Shown: positions 1-9,370, numbered from the stretch's first letter. The stretch is DNA of 64,000 bases from Kaistella yonginensis (GCF_030409525.1 NZ_JAUFQB010000062.1:1-64000); one strand, 5' to 3'. The notes: generated from the letters alone by a model not told the origin. Numbers and translations are program-made.

Positions 1-11
1 AAAAATAGTAA

Positions 12-74
12 AAAAGTTATTTCCGAAAAATTTTTTTGAGCTTTAAGGGCTCAAAATTTTTCAGAATAACTTTT
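12..74. repeat. Imperfect inverted repeat (hairpin) at window start
   Basis: The perfect core TTTTGAGC (34-41) and GCTCAAAA (49-56) surrounds a 7-base loop. Imperfect pairing extends outward through GAAAAATT and AAAAGTTAT on the left and their near-complements on the right. AT-rich flanks could give a T-run on either strand, so a terminator or a dispersed hairpin repeat are both possible. It lies downstream of the minus-strand gene at 193-597. Confidence 0.5.
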
Positions 75-192
75 CAACTTACACAGTTAGTGGGACACTA
101 CCATTTATAACGAGTAATATAAAAAAAACAATGACCAAAAATAGTTGAATTATACTGCCTATATTTCGATTCCATTCTAGCATCATCTGGTT

Positions 193-597
193 TTAATAAG
201 GTGGGCACAGTTGACCAAAATCTAAATTAGGAAGTCCTTCTGGGTCATCTCCGTCTTCTGAACCTGCTTTTCCTTTCGGTGAATCAAGATCTTCTGCTGA
301 AAAGAATATGGTCTGATAGCCGTTATAAATCGGATCTAAACGGGAGTCAAAACCTCTTTCTGGATATTGTCCCAAAGAAATTTTGATGCCTTTATTCTTT
401 ATTCCTTTTTTTTCCATTCCTTCACGGATCAAATTGATATAGTCCTGTAAAACTTCTAAATCATACGTATACGTTTTTGAATCTGGTTTTTTTGTAGGTC
501 TTTTTGCATTGATTGCAACATAATTACTTTTTTCGTATTCCTCGGCCAATATTGCCGATTCTTTGTTTGTAATTAAATGTTTCTCTAAGTTGCTCAT
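193..597 (-). CDS. Conserved-looking small hypothetical protein
   Basis: A 134-residue soluble protein with no signal peptide or membrane segment. It is charged, has a central alpha/beta-looking stretch (ISLGQYPERGF) and an acidic, glycine-rich tail ending in FGQLCPPY. I do not recognise a family with a known function. An upstream ATG at 619-621 is in frame, but it lies inside an exact TAnnTTTG promoter box (619-626), so the downstream ATG at 595-597 (MSNLEKH) is the likely start. It diverges from the yggS gene. The function is unknown. Confidence 0.7.
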   Translation of the reverse strand: MSNLEKHLITNKESAILAEEYEKSNYVAINAKRPTKKPDSKTYTYDLEVLQDYINLIREGMEKKGIKNKGIKISLGQYPERGFDSRLDPIYNGYQTIFFSAEDLDSPKGKAGSEDGDDPEGLPNLDFGQLCPPY

Positions 598-618
598 GTG
601 TTTAATTTTTAATGATAA

Positions 619-626
619 CAAATTTA
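619..626 (-). promoter_or_regulatory. -7 promoter box TAAATTTG for the gene at 193-597
   Basis: An exact match, on the minus strand, to the Bacteroidota consensus TAnnTTTG, 21 bases upstream of the chosen ATG. No clear -33 TTG was found at the usual spacing. The box overlaps the earlier in-frame ATG and so argues against that start. Confidence 0.55.
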
Positions 627-720
627 GAATTTAATTGTTCATAATTATAGGTGAAAACACCCAAACGTTACTTATTTTTCAAAATAGCTGCGTTTTATAT
701 CATAGCGTTTCTATTTTTTT

Positions 721-751
721 TTGCAGATAAAGGATATTTTTCTTACATTTC
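721..751 (+). promoter_or_regulatory. Candidate promoter of yggS
   Basis: TTG (721-723), then a 20-base spacer, then TACATTTC (744-751), one mismatch from TAnnTTTG. It lies 44 bases before the yggS ATG. The match is moderate. Confidence 0.4.
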
Positions 752-795
752 GCCAGTGACCATTTTTAATTATTCTAACCTTATTATAGTGCCTA

Positions 796-1464
796 ATGCC
801 AGATAACTTAACCCTTGCTGAGGATTACCAAAAGATTAAAAACAGCCTACCCGCATCCATCGAACTTGTCGCCGTTTCCAAGACGCATCAGGTCGAAAAA
901 ATTCTTGAAGTTTATGATTTAGGACAAAGGGTATTTGGCGAAAATAAGGTACAGGAATTAATGGAGAAACAACCGCACTTACCCGCAGATATTGAGTGGC
1001 ATTTAATCGGTCATTTACAAACCAACAAAGTGAAATATATCGCTCCCTTTATCGATACCATTCAAAGTGTAGATTCTGAAAAGATTTTAGTTGAAATTAA
1101 TAAACAAGCTGAACGAAATCAACGCAAAATTAAGGTTTTACTCCAAGTAAAAATTGCGGAAGAAGAGACCAAGTATGGTTTAGAAATTCATGAAACAAAG
1201 GAGTTATACGTAGAATACCTTCGTGGTAAATTCCCTGGTGTGGTTATTACGGGATTAATGGGGATGGCCACCTTTACCGCAGATAAAAACCAAGTGAAAA
1301 AAGAATTCACTTTCTTGAAAAATCTATTCGATCAGCTTTCTTTAACCCAAAAATTAGAAACCTTATCAATGGGTATGAGCGACGACTACCCGTTGGCTAT
1401 TGAATGTGGTGCCACCTCGATTCGGGTGGGTTCTGCAATTTTCGGGAGCCGAAACTACCCATGA
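796..1464 (+). CDS. yggS: YggS/PLPBP family pyridoxal-phosphate homeostasis protein
   Basis: A 222-residue cytosolic protein of the YggS/PROSC (PLPBP) family, which has the fold of the alanine racemase N-terminal barrel. These proteins bind PLP and keep the free cofactor in balance; no enzymatic activity is firmly established. The PLP-binding lysine is K29 in LVAVSKTH. Other family signatures are FGENKVQE, WHLIGHLQTNK and, near the C terminus, LSMGMSDDYPLAI and IRVGSAIFG, which hold the phosphate-binding loop. The length is normal for the family. The sigma-54-type regulator gene starts 78 bases downstream on the same strand. That a functional link exists between the two is not evident. Confidence 0.93.
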   Translation: MPDNLTLAEDYQKIKNSLPASIELVAVSKTHQVEKILEVYDLGQRVFGENKVQELMEKQPHLPADIEWHLIGHLQTNKVKYIAPFIDTIQSVDSEKILVEINKQAERNQRKIKVLLQVKIAEEETKYGLEIHETKELYVEYLRGKFPGVVITGLMGMATFTADKNQVKKEFTFLKNLFDQLSLTQKLETLSMGMSDDYPLAIECGATSIRVGSAIFGSRNYP

Positions 1465-1542
1465 CCTGCTTTTAGGTATGATTATTGCTGCATCGTTCGC
1501 AGAAATTACCTCCTAATTTTATTAAATACATAAACCTTTATA

Positions 1543-2727
1543 ATGCAAAAAATCTTAATTGTTGAAGATGAAAAAGCCATTTCAGGCGTCTTACAAAGTA
1601 TTCTTTCCGATGAATTACCTGATTATGAATTCGTAATTGCCGAAGACGGTTTGGAAGGTTTAAAGCAAATAGAAAAAGAAGATTTCGCTTTGGTCGTTTC
1701 AGATATAAAAATGCCGAAAGTTTCAGGGACTGAACTTTTGTCTCAAGCCTTACAGCTAAAACCAGACACTACCTTTGTCATGATTTCGGGTCATGCAGAT
1801 ATTGATACCGCCGTAGATTGCTTAAAAGTAGGCGCCTACGATTTTATTTCAAAACCAATTGACATTAACCGATTGATTACGAGTGTTAAAAATGCTTTAG
1901 ACCGACGTATTTTACAAAAATCCAATCAACATTTAAAAATCGAAAATACGACTTTAAAGAAAAAAGTAAATAAGAAATATCAGATGATTGGTGAATCGCC
2001 TGCTTTGAAGAAGATTCAGGACATGATTGAAAAAGTCGCAACATCTGATGCACGTGTTCTAATAACCGGACCAAACGGTGCGGGAAAAGAATTGGTTGCG
2101 CACGCGATTCACGCGAAAAGTGACCGTAGCAAAGGCCCTATGATCGAAGTTAACTGCGCAGCAATTCCTTCAGAACTTATCGAATCTGAATTATTTGGAC
2201 ATGTGAAAGGCAGCTTTACTGGAGCCATTAAAGACAAGCAAGGAAAATTTGAATTGGCCAATAATGGAACTATTTTCTTAGATGAGATTGGCGATATGTC
2301 GCTCATCGCGCAGGCAAAAGTGTTGCGTGCGTTACAAGAAAGCAAAGTTTCGCCGGTAGGAAGTGATAAAGAAATAAAGGTAGATGTGCGAGTCTTGGCG
2401 GCAACCAATAAAAATATGCAGGACGAAATTGCCGCAGGAAAGTTTAGGGAAGATTTATATCACCGGCTTTCTGTCATCGAAATTTATGTGCCGTCTTTGG
2501 ATGAAAGAAAAGATGATATTAAACTTTTGGTGAAACATTTTGCAAAAGCAATCTCTGAGGAACATGGCACCGCCTTGAAAGAGTTTGATGCAAAAGCGAT
2601 CACTGCTTTAGAAAACTTTAGTTGGACGGGAAATATTCGTGAACTGAGAAATGTAGTGGAACGGTTGATTATTTTAGGATCAAACCCGATCAATGCAGAT
2701 GATGTTGCGAGTTTTGTGAGAAAATAA
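1543..2727 (+). CDS. Sigma-54-type (NtrC-like) response regulator lacking a DNA-binding domain
   Basis: A 394-residue protein. The receiver domain (about 1-120) has the acidic pair E8/D9 and the phospho-acceptor D54 in VVSDIKMP. The AAA+ domain (about 145-385) has a Walker A loop GPNGAGKE near residue 175, a GSFTGA loop (the GAFTGA motif that contacts sigma-54), a Walker B FLDEIGD and the REDLYHRL arginine-finger region. The chain stops at VASFVRK, just after the AAA+ lid (WTGNIRELRNV), so the C-terminal Fis-type helix-turn-helix is absent. Similar HTH-less proteins of about 390 residues are, to my knowledge, common in Flavobacteriia, so this looks like a family trait and not a truncation. 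No partner kinase lies nearby. Confidence 0.88.
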   Translation: MQKILIVEDEKAISGVLQSILSDELPDYEFVIAEDGLEGLKQIEKEDFALVVSDIKMPKVSGTELLSQALQLKPDTTFVMISGHADIDTAVDCLKVGAYDFISKPIDINRLITSVKNALDRRILQKSNQHLKIENTTLKKKVNKKYQMIGESPALKKIQDMIEKVATSDARVLITGPNGAGKELVAHAIHAKSDRSKGPMIEVNCAAIPSELIESELFGHVKGSFTGAIKDKQGKFELANNGTIFLDEIGDMSLIAQAKVLRALQESKVSPVGSDKEIKVDVRVLAATNKNMQDEIAAGKFREDLYHRLSVIEIYVPSLDERKDDIKLLVKHFAKAISEEHGTALKEFDAKAITALENFSWTGNIRELRNVVERLIILGSNPINADDVASFVRK

Positions 2728-2751
2728 AAATTTACACAATAATTTTCTATT

Positions 2752-2783
2752 ATTTGCGGTAATTTTGCCGCAAATTTCTTTTT
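2752..2783 (+). terminator. Hairpin terminator with a promoter box in its loop
   Basis: A perfect stem ATTTGCGG (2752-2759) / CCGCAAAT (2768-2775) is followed by TTCTTTTTC, a good terminator for the upstream regulator gene. The 8-base loop, TAATTTTG (2760-2767), is an exact TAnnTTTG -7 box suitably placed for the MATE gene that starts at 2794. The same bases may therefore end one transcript and start the next. Confidence 0.65.
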
Positions 2784-2793
2784 CTACTTCCCT

Positions 2794-4149
2794 ATGCAAA
2801 TTTTAAATCCCGTACACACCAAAAGATTATTTCAACTCGCACTTCCTGTGATGATTACGCAGGTAGGACAAGTTTCTGTGCAGTTGTTTGATAATATTAT
2901 GGTGGGGAAACTTTTGGGTGCAGATGCGCTCGCTTCCGTCTCATTAGCGAACGGTGTATTCTTTTCTGTTTTTGTGCTGGCGCTAGGTTTTTCACTGGCG
3001 ATCCCACCCTTGGTTGCTGAGGCACAATCGCAGAATGACCATACCATGATTAACCGCATTTTCCGACACGGATTTGTACTCAATATTATGATTGGGTTAG
3101 CGTTGGTTATTCTCATGCTTTTTGCCATGCCCATCTTGTATCATCTGGATCAACCCGAACATATTATTCCTGATACCGAAAGTTATTTAAGGATAACCAT
3201 TATCAGTATTCTACCCTTCATGGTGTTCCAAACCATGCGGGAAGTTTCAGAAGGACTTAGCTTTACGATTGGCGTTACCAAAGCGACGATCTTTGCAAAT
3301 ATCATTAACATCGTATTGAATTATATTTTTATTAAAGGAGTCGGTATGGATTCCCTGGGGGTCGACGGTTCTGCGTATGCATCATTTATCGCGCGGGTTT
3401 TCATGGTCATTTTTCTGTTTTTTGTGATGCGCAAACATCCGAGCACCAAAAGATACATGGATGATTTTACGCTGAAAACGAAACTTTTTCAGAAAAAAAT
3501 GTTTCGCAAACTTATCAAATTAGGCGTACCTACCGCCTTGCAAATGTTTTTTGAAGTGACTGCTTTTGCAGCAGCAGCGTTTATTTGCGGCCTGGTTTCT
3601 GCTAAAGATATTGCGGCGCACCAAATCGCTTTGTCCATGGCATCTTTTACCTTTAACCTTTGTATCGGTTTCAGTATTGCAACGACGATCATGGCTGGAA
3701 ACCGGTTTGGTGAAAGAAATTACCGGGAACTGCGCAATGTCGGCATCAATAACTTGAAAATCGTATTTATATTCATGGTTATTTGTGGGATCATCTTTAT
3801 TGTGGGACGCGATATTTTTCCAACCTTTTTTACGCAAAAAGAAGATGTGGAGGTTATTTTACTGGCTTCTCAATTACTAATTATTGCAGCACTTTTTCAA
3901 CTGTCTGATGGTTTACAGATTTTGGCTTTAGGAATTTTGCGAGGCATGCAGGATGTGAAAACACCAAGTATTTTAACCTTCGTCGCTTACTGGATCATCA
4001 CCCTCCCACTCGGCTATTATCTTTGTGTGACGCGCGAAATGGGCGCTTACGGAATGTGGATTGCTTTGGGCGTGGGCCTTACCATCTCTGCGTTTTTGTT
4101 AATCCGAAGATTTTTGAAGCTGTCTCAACGGAAAATTGATGTGGTATAA
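2794..4149 (+). CDS. MATE family multidrug efflux transporter (NorM-like)
   Basis: A 451-residue inner-membrane protein with about twelve hydrophobic segments in two homologous halves. Family signatures are LALPVMITQVGQ at the start of TM1, FDNIMVGKLLGADALA in the loop to TM2 (the MVG.LG pattern is typical), and the equivalent KLGVPTALQMFFE opening the second half near residue 237. MATE proteins export cationic drugs or metabolites in exchange for Na+ or H+. It has its own candidate promoter, in the hairpin just upstream. The length is normal. The substrate cannot be inferred. Confidence 0.93.
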   Translation: MQILNPVHTKRLFQLALPVMITQVGQVSVQLFDNIMVGKLLGADALASVSLANGVFFSVFVLALGFSLAIPPLVAEAQSQNDHTMINRIFRHGFVLNIMIGLALVILMLFAMPILYHLDQPEHIIPDTESYLRITIISILPFMVFQTMREVSEGLSFTIGVTKATIFANIINIVLNYIFIKGVGMDSLGVDGSAYASFIARVFMVIFLFFVMRKHPSTKRYMDDFTLKTKLFQKKMFRKLIKLGVPTALQMFFEVTAFAAAAFICGLVSAKDIAAHQIALSMASFTFNLCIGFSIATTIMAGNRFGERNYRELRNVGINNLKIVFIFMVICGIIFIVGRDIFPTFFTQKEDVEVILLASQLLIIAALFQLSDGLQILALGILRGMQDVKTPSILTFVAYWIITLPLGYYLCVTREMGAYGMWIALGVGLTISAFLLIRRFLKLSQRKIDVV

Positions 4150-4181
4150 AAGCTGTAAATGATGAGCACACTTTAATAAAA

Positions 4182-4883
4182 TTAAGAAATTAATTTTTTC
4201 ACTTTGCAAATGTAATACGGAACGGGTTCGAAAAACTTTTCGTCTAATAAGAAATTTCGTAGTTCATCAGAATCATTAATTGTATCAAATAATCCATATT
4301 CATTGAGTCCTAATCCAAACTTTACTTTCAATTCTTCACTGGCATTTGTACATATAAAACTATGGAAAGAGCCATCACATTCGACACCAATTAAATCAAA
4401 GCCTAAAAATATTTCATCCTTATTTTCAGGAAAATTTTTCAGTAGATTTTTTCTTAAATTAAAATCACCATTATTATAATTAAAGGTTTCTGTATTCATT
4501 CCTTCAGCAAACTCTTCGATCAGTAAGTTTTTGTCCTTTTCAGAAAAGTTAATGCTGTAAATTTCCAAGTCGGGAATATCACTTAAAAAACAATTCTTGA
4601 ACGCTGTAGCATCTTCCAGGTTGGTAAATAAGTTTGCGAGGTTTTCAAACTTTGCTTCTGTCCATTTCTGGATTTCTATAATTTTTTGCTCGTCAAGTTT
4701 CAATTCTTGTTTTTGTTCTTGATCTAAATTTTGTTTTGTCCAACTTTGAGCCCACGAATCAAAAATAGAAAAGTTAATACAACCGCTACAAGTATGGGCG
4801 GTTTCACCCTTTAGAGCACCATAATTTATGGGTTTTAATTTGATGATTTGGTAACCTCCCAAATAATACGGAATGTTTATCAT
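4182..4883 (-). CDS. Hypothetical protein, unrecognised
   Basis: A 233-residue soluble acidic protein without signal peptide or membrane segment. A CSGC pair occurs near residue 32 (HTCSGCINF). The rest is rich in Glu, Lys, Asn and Phe with predicted helices (QKWTEAKFENLANLF), and the ending PYYICKVKKLIS is hydrophobic and basic. I recognise no domain. It is convergent with the MATE gene and lies 120 bases downstream of ppc on the same strand. Its AT-rich, orphan character resembles the other unassigned genes on the far side of ppc. An immunity-type or strain-variable protein is possible but unproven. Confidence 0.6.
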   Translation of the reverse strand: MINIPYYLGGYQIIKLKPINYGALKGETAHTCSGCINFSIFDSWAQSWTKQNLDQEQKQELKLDEQKIIEIQKWTEAKFENLANLFTNLEDATAFKNCFLSDIPDLEIYSINFSEKDKNLLIEEFAEGMNTETFNYNNGDFNLRKNLLKNFPENKDEIFLGFDLIGVECDGSFHSFICTNASEELKVKFGLGLNEYGLFDTINDSDELRNFLLDEKFFEPVPYYICKVKKLIS

Positions 4884-5003
4884 AGGCTTTCTGCTGAGGG
4901 TTGGGTATTTCTGCGAATTGAATAATTTACAACGGTTAGTAGATGCATAATTCTACCGATGGATATCAAATGCTTGCAGTTGATGATCATATTTAAAACG
5001 ACC

Positions 5004-7703
5004 TTATCCTGTATTTTTCAATCCGCTCGATATCGCATTAATAATGCTTAATAATTTGGTAAGAATCTGTTCTTTTTCGGTACTATTTTCATCCTTTATA
5101 GCCCGCCATTGTTTGATGTATTCTACATGTAAATTGTGCAACACTTTTAATTTCTCATCGCGCCACAAAATGTTATCGTATTGTCCTTTTCTTCGAATCA
5201 AAGCGGGTTCTTCAAATAATTCTTCTATTAATGTAAAACAATCATCATAATCAGTTCGTATTTTCGACATGAATAATTCTCGTTCAGCCGTAGCTTCATC
5301 CAAATTTGCATATAGGGCCATCATTTCTTTATTAGAAAGGATAAGATTGGTTTCGGTTTGTATCACCAAAAACTTAAGGAAGGGCCATTCGTTTAAACTT
5401 TGCTTCAAACTTTCAAATGCCTTGGGTTTTTCTGATTTCAAAGATTTTAAGGCACTTCCAAGTCCATACCAACCTGTTATGCTGATGCGAGAAAGATTCC
5501 AGCTAAATACCCAAGGAATGGCTCTAAGATCAGCAAGGGTTCTTGTTCCGGTTCGTCTGGCTGGCCTTGAACCAATTTTACTTCTTTCCAAAACATCAAT
5601 ACAAGTTGCTTTACCAAAGAAGCTGATAAAACCTGGAGTTTCTATTAAATCTCGGTAATGCGTAAATGATTTTTGAGACAAGTACTCCATAATCTCAATT
5701 GGGAATGGTTGCTTATCGACCTTTTGTTTGGCCAAAATAGTTTGTTTTGCTACCCCAGAAGCCAAAGCATTGAGGTTGTAGGTAGCTGTAAGTGGATTTC
5801 CGAATAACTGCGCAATGGTTTCACCTTGAACCGTTATTTTCACCGTTCCATTGACGGTATTGGTTGGCATACTTTCTAAAAAACGATGGTATTTTCCACC
5901 ACCTCTACTGATGGTTCCACCGGCACCATGAAAGAAATAAACGCTGAAATTATTTTTAAGCGCAATTTCTGAGATTTTTTGTTCTGCTTGATACAAATTC
6001 CATTTGCTCGCAATGGTTCCGCCGTCCTTATTACTGTCACTATAGCCGAGCATCACTTCTTGTTGATAATTTAATTTAGCGGCTCTGAGAAGCGTTGTAG
6101 GATGTTGTAAAAACTGATCCAAAATAATTGGACCTTGGTGTAAATCCTCTATGGTTTCAAAAAGCGGTACAACTTTAATCGCGGTATTTAATAATTGCGT
6201 TTCTTTCATCAAGAAATACACTGCGAGCAAATCACTAAGTTTTCGGGTCATACTGATAATAAATGAACCGATCCCTTCGGAACCATACTTGTTGATGTGC
6301 TGCCGAATCACCCGGTAACAATCTAAAACATTATCCGCTTCTGGACCGTAATGAAGGGAGATGTCGGTAATGGTAGCGTGGTTCTCTAAAAGTTCGCTTA
6401 AATAAGTGACTCGTTTTTCTTCGTTCCAATTTTCAAAATCGAAATTTTTTTCACCATTAGCTTTTAAAATTTGCGAAACAGCTTTGTCGTGAAAGGTACT
6501 GTTTTGCCTAATGTCTAACCAAGCCAAATGAAAACCAAAACAACTCACCGCTCTTTCCAAAGAGAAAAGCAGATCTTCCGCTAGACCTCTCATGCCATTT
6601 TCGATAAGAATTGTTCTGAAATATTTAAGATCTTCTTTAAGCTCTTGGCTGGATTTAAAATAGGAATTCGAATCTGCGAAATTGTTAGAGATTGTATTTT
6701 CTAACTTCACAATGAGTAAGTTCACATATTGCCGGCAAGGTTCATAAGAATTTCTCTGAACTGCTTTTTTTCCTTGTGTTCCTAAGGCTTCAGATTGATT
6801 TTTAATCATTTCCGAAAGCTTAAAAGGAACTGGATTCGTAATGGCGGACACCGAAAATTTAATTGCAGCATTCACCAATTGTTTTTTAATAAGCGAAAGC
6901 GCATTTTTTCGCAATAATTCTAAAGTTTCTTGGGTGATGCTTGGGGTTACAAATGGATGGCCATCTCGATCGCCACCCACCCAATTTCCAAAATTAATTT
7001 TAGGAAAAACGTCGGGATTTTTAATATAATCCGGGTTTAACCCTACTTCAATCCAGGATCCTTTCAACTGTTCGTCGCTTCTTGCTAATACCGCCGGGAA
7101 AATTCTGGTAAAATAATAAATAATATTTGCACGTTCATCTTCAATCTGAGGTTTCTCCAGATGAATTTCGCCTGTTCGCCACCATCTTTCTAAAAGATTG
7201 ATGATGTTTTCTTCAATACTATTTTGCTCCAATTTACTTAATGATGTATTCTCTCTTTTTACTAAAAGCAAATACAATTCTCTATGAATTTCAATTACGG
7301 TTACGCGTTTGGCCTCGGTCGGATGGGCAGTTAACACAGGAATAACGTGGGTTTTTGAAATAGATTCTAGCATTTCTTTTTCGGTAATCCCTTGGTTTTT
7401 CCAAAGTTTAAAAGCTTCTGCCCAACTCCCTCGAATGGAATAAATTTCTTCTTGATTTTCCATTTTTCTGCGGTATTGCGTAGCCGCATTCTCCTCCACC
7501 ATTGTCATTAACTGAAAATAAATGCTCAAAGACTGAATAATCTTATCGCTTGAAAGTTTTCCTTGGTCTATTTCTGAAAAATTATTATTTTTAATCAGTT
7601 CTACAACTTCATTTTCATTAATACGAGCTAACATTTCAACATAGCAATCCATAATAAAATTTCGGTCATTGATCATTTTTTTAAAGGTGTTATTTTTATT
7701 CAT
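5004..7703 (-). CDS. ppc: Phosphoenolpyruvate carboxylase
   Basis: An 899-residue cytosolic enzyme that carboxylates phosphoenolpyruvate with bicarbonate to oxaloacetate, refilling the TCA cycle. Diagnostic motifs are VLTAHPTEAKR (the PEPCase signature with the catalytic His), GGDRDGHPFVT, LGYSDSNKDGGTIAS, FFHGAGGTISRGGG (the mobile glycine-rich loop, with Ala where Arg is usual: HGRGG to HGAGG), SRPARR and the C-terminal NTG, which forms part of the active site. The length is normal. The ATG at 7701-7703 gives a normal N-terminal helix. No clear TAnnTTTG box was seen upstream. The genes on both sides are unrelated hypotheticals. Confidence 0.95.
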   Translation of the reverse strand: MNKNNTFKKMINDRNFIMDCYVEMLARINENEVVELIKNNNFSEIDQGKLSSDKIIQSLSIYFQLMTMVEENAATQYRRKMENQEEIYSIRGSWAEAFKLWKNQGITEKEMLESISKTHVIPVLTAHPTEAKRVTVIEIHRELYLLLVKRENTSLSKLEQNSIEENIINLLERWWRTGEIHLEKPQIEDERANIIYYFTRIFPAVLARSDEQLKGSWIEVGLNPDYIKNPDVFPKINFGNWVGGDRDGHPFVTPSITQETLELLRKNALSLIKKQLVNAAIKFSVSAITNPVPFKLSEMIKNQSEALGTQGKKAVQRNSYEPCRQYVNLLIVKLENTISNNFADSNSYFKSSQELKEDLKYFRTILIENGMRGLAEDLLFSLERAVSCFGFHLAWLDIRQNSTFHDKAVSQILKANGEKNFDFENWNEEKRVTYLSELLENHATITDISLHYGPEADNVLDCYRVIRQHINKYGSEGIGSFIISMTRKLSDLLAVYFLMKETQLLNTAIKVVPLFETIEDLHQGPIILDQFLQHPTTLLRAAKLNYQQEVMLGYSDSNKDGGTIASKWNLYQAEQKISEIALKNNFSVYFFHGAGGTISRGGGKYHRFLESMPTNTVNGTVKITVQGETIAQLFGNPLTATYNLNALASGVAKQTILAKQKVDKQPFPIEIMEYLSQKSFTHYRDLIETPGFISFFGKATCIDVLERSKIGSRPARRTGTRTLADLRAIPWVFSWNLSRISITGWYGLGSALKSLKSEKPKAFESLKQSLNEWPFLKFLVIQTETNLILSNKEMMALYANLDEATAERELFMSKIRTDYDDCFTLIEELFEEPALIRRKGQYDNILWRDEKLKVLHNLHVEYIKQWRAIKDENSTEKEQILTKLLSIINAISSGLKNTG

Positions 7704-7831
7704 GTTAAAATTCTGTATAAATTGTAGTAATTGGATTTGCTTTTTAGCGAGCAGTTTTCCGTATAGAACGCTGCGTGTTTAAAGCATTAAAGTTAGCAAA
7801 TAAATCACAGATAGAAAGGCCTCGAAGACTT

Positions 7832-8563
7832 TCATAAATTAAAAAAAGCCAGCAATTTTTTATACAGAGTGTTAGGCGGTGTTTTTTTGTCTTTCTTTAT
7901 TTTTAAATTATTTTCGGATGGTGTTATTTCGTTTAATTCAGAGTTTTCAATAAAATCCCATCGATAAACTGCTTTATTCTTAAAGGTACACTTCGGGCAA
8001 GGTTTTTCCCATTTGTCGATTTTTTCAGTGCATACAATTTCCGAGTTTTTTATTGTTGAAATTACTTGATTTCTATTCATTACTACTTTTTCCAAATTTC
8101 GTAAATCGTTTATTTCTGTTATTGATGCTAATTCTTGGTTCTCAATCTTTTCTTTCAGAATATAAGGAACAAATTTCTTTGCAATATAAGATTCAATTCC
8201 ATTTTGAGATATTTCAGAATATCCACATTCTAAACACCTCCACCCTTCTATTTCTTTTCCATTCGGTTGATTTGAAAAAGCGACAAGTTCAGAACTTCCA
8301 ATTCCTTTATTTTGAGCAAGTGAATACGCAAGAGCTTTAGATTTATCGAAAATTTCATCTTCCCAGATTCCGTTCAAATCATTTCCCCCAACCCATAAAT
8401 CATTTATCGACCCCATTCCTCCGTAAGCTGAAAGATGATGGTTAGTGCTTTTGAATTTGTTCCACTGTTCCATATCTTCATCAATCCAATTTACCCAATG
8501 AGCATTGTGACTTTTTTCAAGAAGATTTCTCAAGACTTTTAGTATTTCCGGGTAAAGTTCCAT
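7832..8563 (-). CDS. Hypothetical protein with two CxxC pairs
   Basis: A 243-residue soluble protein. The N-terminal part carries the pattern LSAYGGMGSINDLWV, a GGMGS-ND motif I associate with small uncharacterised families such as DUF6966, but I cannot confirm membership. Two CxxC pairs, in WRCLECGY (about residue 110) and PCPKCTFKN (about residue 190), could form a split zinc ribbon. The C terminus is basic. It lies between ppc and a secreted hypothetical, all on the minus strand, with spacers of about 60-130 bases, so it is probably not tightly co-transcribed. No function is assigned. Confidence 0.6.
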   Translation of the reverse strand: MELYPEILKVLRNLLEKSHNAHWVNWIDEDMEQWNKFKSTNHHLSAYGGMGSINDLWVGGNDLNGIWEDEIFDKSKALAYSLAQNKGIGSSELVAFSNQPNGKEIEGWRCLECGYSEISQNGIESYIAKKFVPYILKEKIENQELASITEINDLRNLEKVVMNRNQVISTIKNSEIVCTEKIDKWEKPCPKCTFKNKAVYRWDFIENSELNEITPSENNLKIKKDKKTPPNTLYKKLLAFFNL

Positions 8564-8622
8564 TTTAAGTTTCTAATATTGCCTATGGTTGTACGGTAGA
8601 AAATCCGCTGGTAGAGGTATTT

Positions 8623-9324
8623 TTAATTGAAAATTTCGAGCAAGACATAACCGAGATTTTTATCAAAATTATAAAATAACTCATAGGTCGTTACGGTGAC
8701 AATTCCGTAGTTTTTAACACTTTCTTGACTTTCATTTCTCCCCCAACCATCAGTATTTAAGAATATAGATTTAAAATTTTTATTTGCTTGAAATTGTATG
8801 GGAATTGCCATAAAATCTTTTTGAGCAATTTTTAGTTTAGAGCCTAATTTATAATTAATTTGATCAAATTTTCGATTTTGAAGCGTTCTTAATTTTCCAT
8901 TGAGCTTATAATAACGCTTCTTTTTATCGTTTAAATTGTCACTGCCGAAAACGTAGATTTTATTTTCCTCCTCATTTTTTCTATTCAGAAATAAAAATTG
9001 ATCTGTTGTAGCGTAAATATCTAAATAGATTTTTATACGATCTTCATTTTCTTCTTTTTTTATATATTTAAATGAGTTTGCTCCTAGATTTTGGGATTGA
9101 AATTTTGCAATCTCAAAAATGTTTGAAAATGCTGATTTTTCACCCTCACAACTTATTGTTGCGATATAATTGCTATTTTCTACTGACGATTTATCATTAA
9201 TAAATTCAAATATTTCATAATTCTTATTTTCTGGAATTGAATCCTTTAAAGAGATTATTTTAAATTTTTGAGAATAGAAAATTGAAAAAGTTAGGATAAA
9301 AACCAGTGTAATAGTTCTTTTCAT
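8623..9324 (-). CDS. Secreted hypothetical protein
   Basis: A protein of about 233 residues with a signal peptide MKRTITLVFILTFSIFYSQ, probably cleaved after S-Q or before it, as is common in flavobacteria. An in-frame ATG six codons upstream (9340-9342) would add six residues before the basic start of the signal peptide, so the ATG at 9322-9324 is preferred. The mature part is rich in Asn, Lys, Phe and Ile with no domain I recognise; one Cys occurs in ATISCEGE. The C-terminal half (TDGWGRNESQES, YELFYNFDKNLGY) looks like beta strands. It is likely periplasmic or outer-membrane associated. No function is assigned. Confidence 0.6.
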   Translation of the reverse strand: MKRTITLVFILTFSIFYSQKFKIISLKDSIPENKNYEIFEFINDKSSVENSNYIATISCEGEKSAFSNIFEIAKFQSQNLGANSFKYIKKEENEDRIKIYLDIYATTDQFLFLNRKNEEENKIYVFGSDNLNDKKKRYYKLNGKLRTLQNRKFDQINYKLGSKLKIAQKDFMAIPIQFQANKNFKSIFLNTDGWGRNESQESVKNYGIVTVTTYELFYNFDKNLGYVLLEIFN

Positions 9325-9370
9325 AGGTGGTCTTATTATCATATTTCGTACTAGCGGCTACTTTTGGGTT

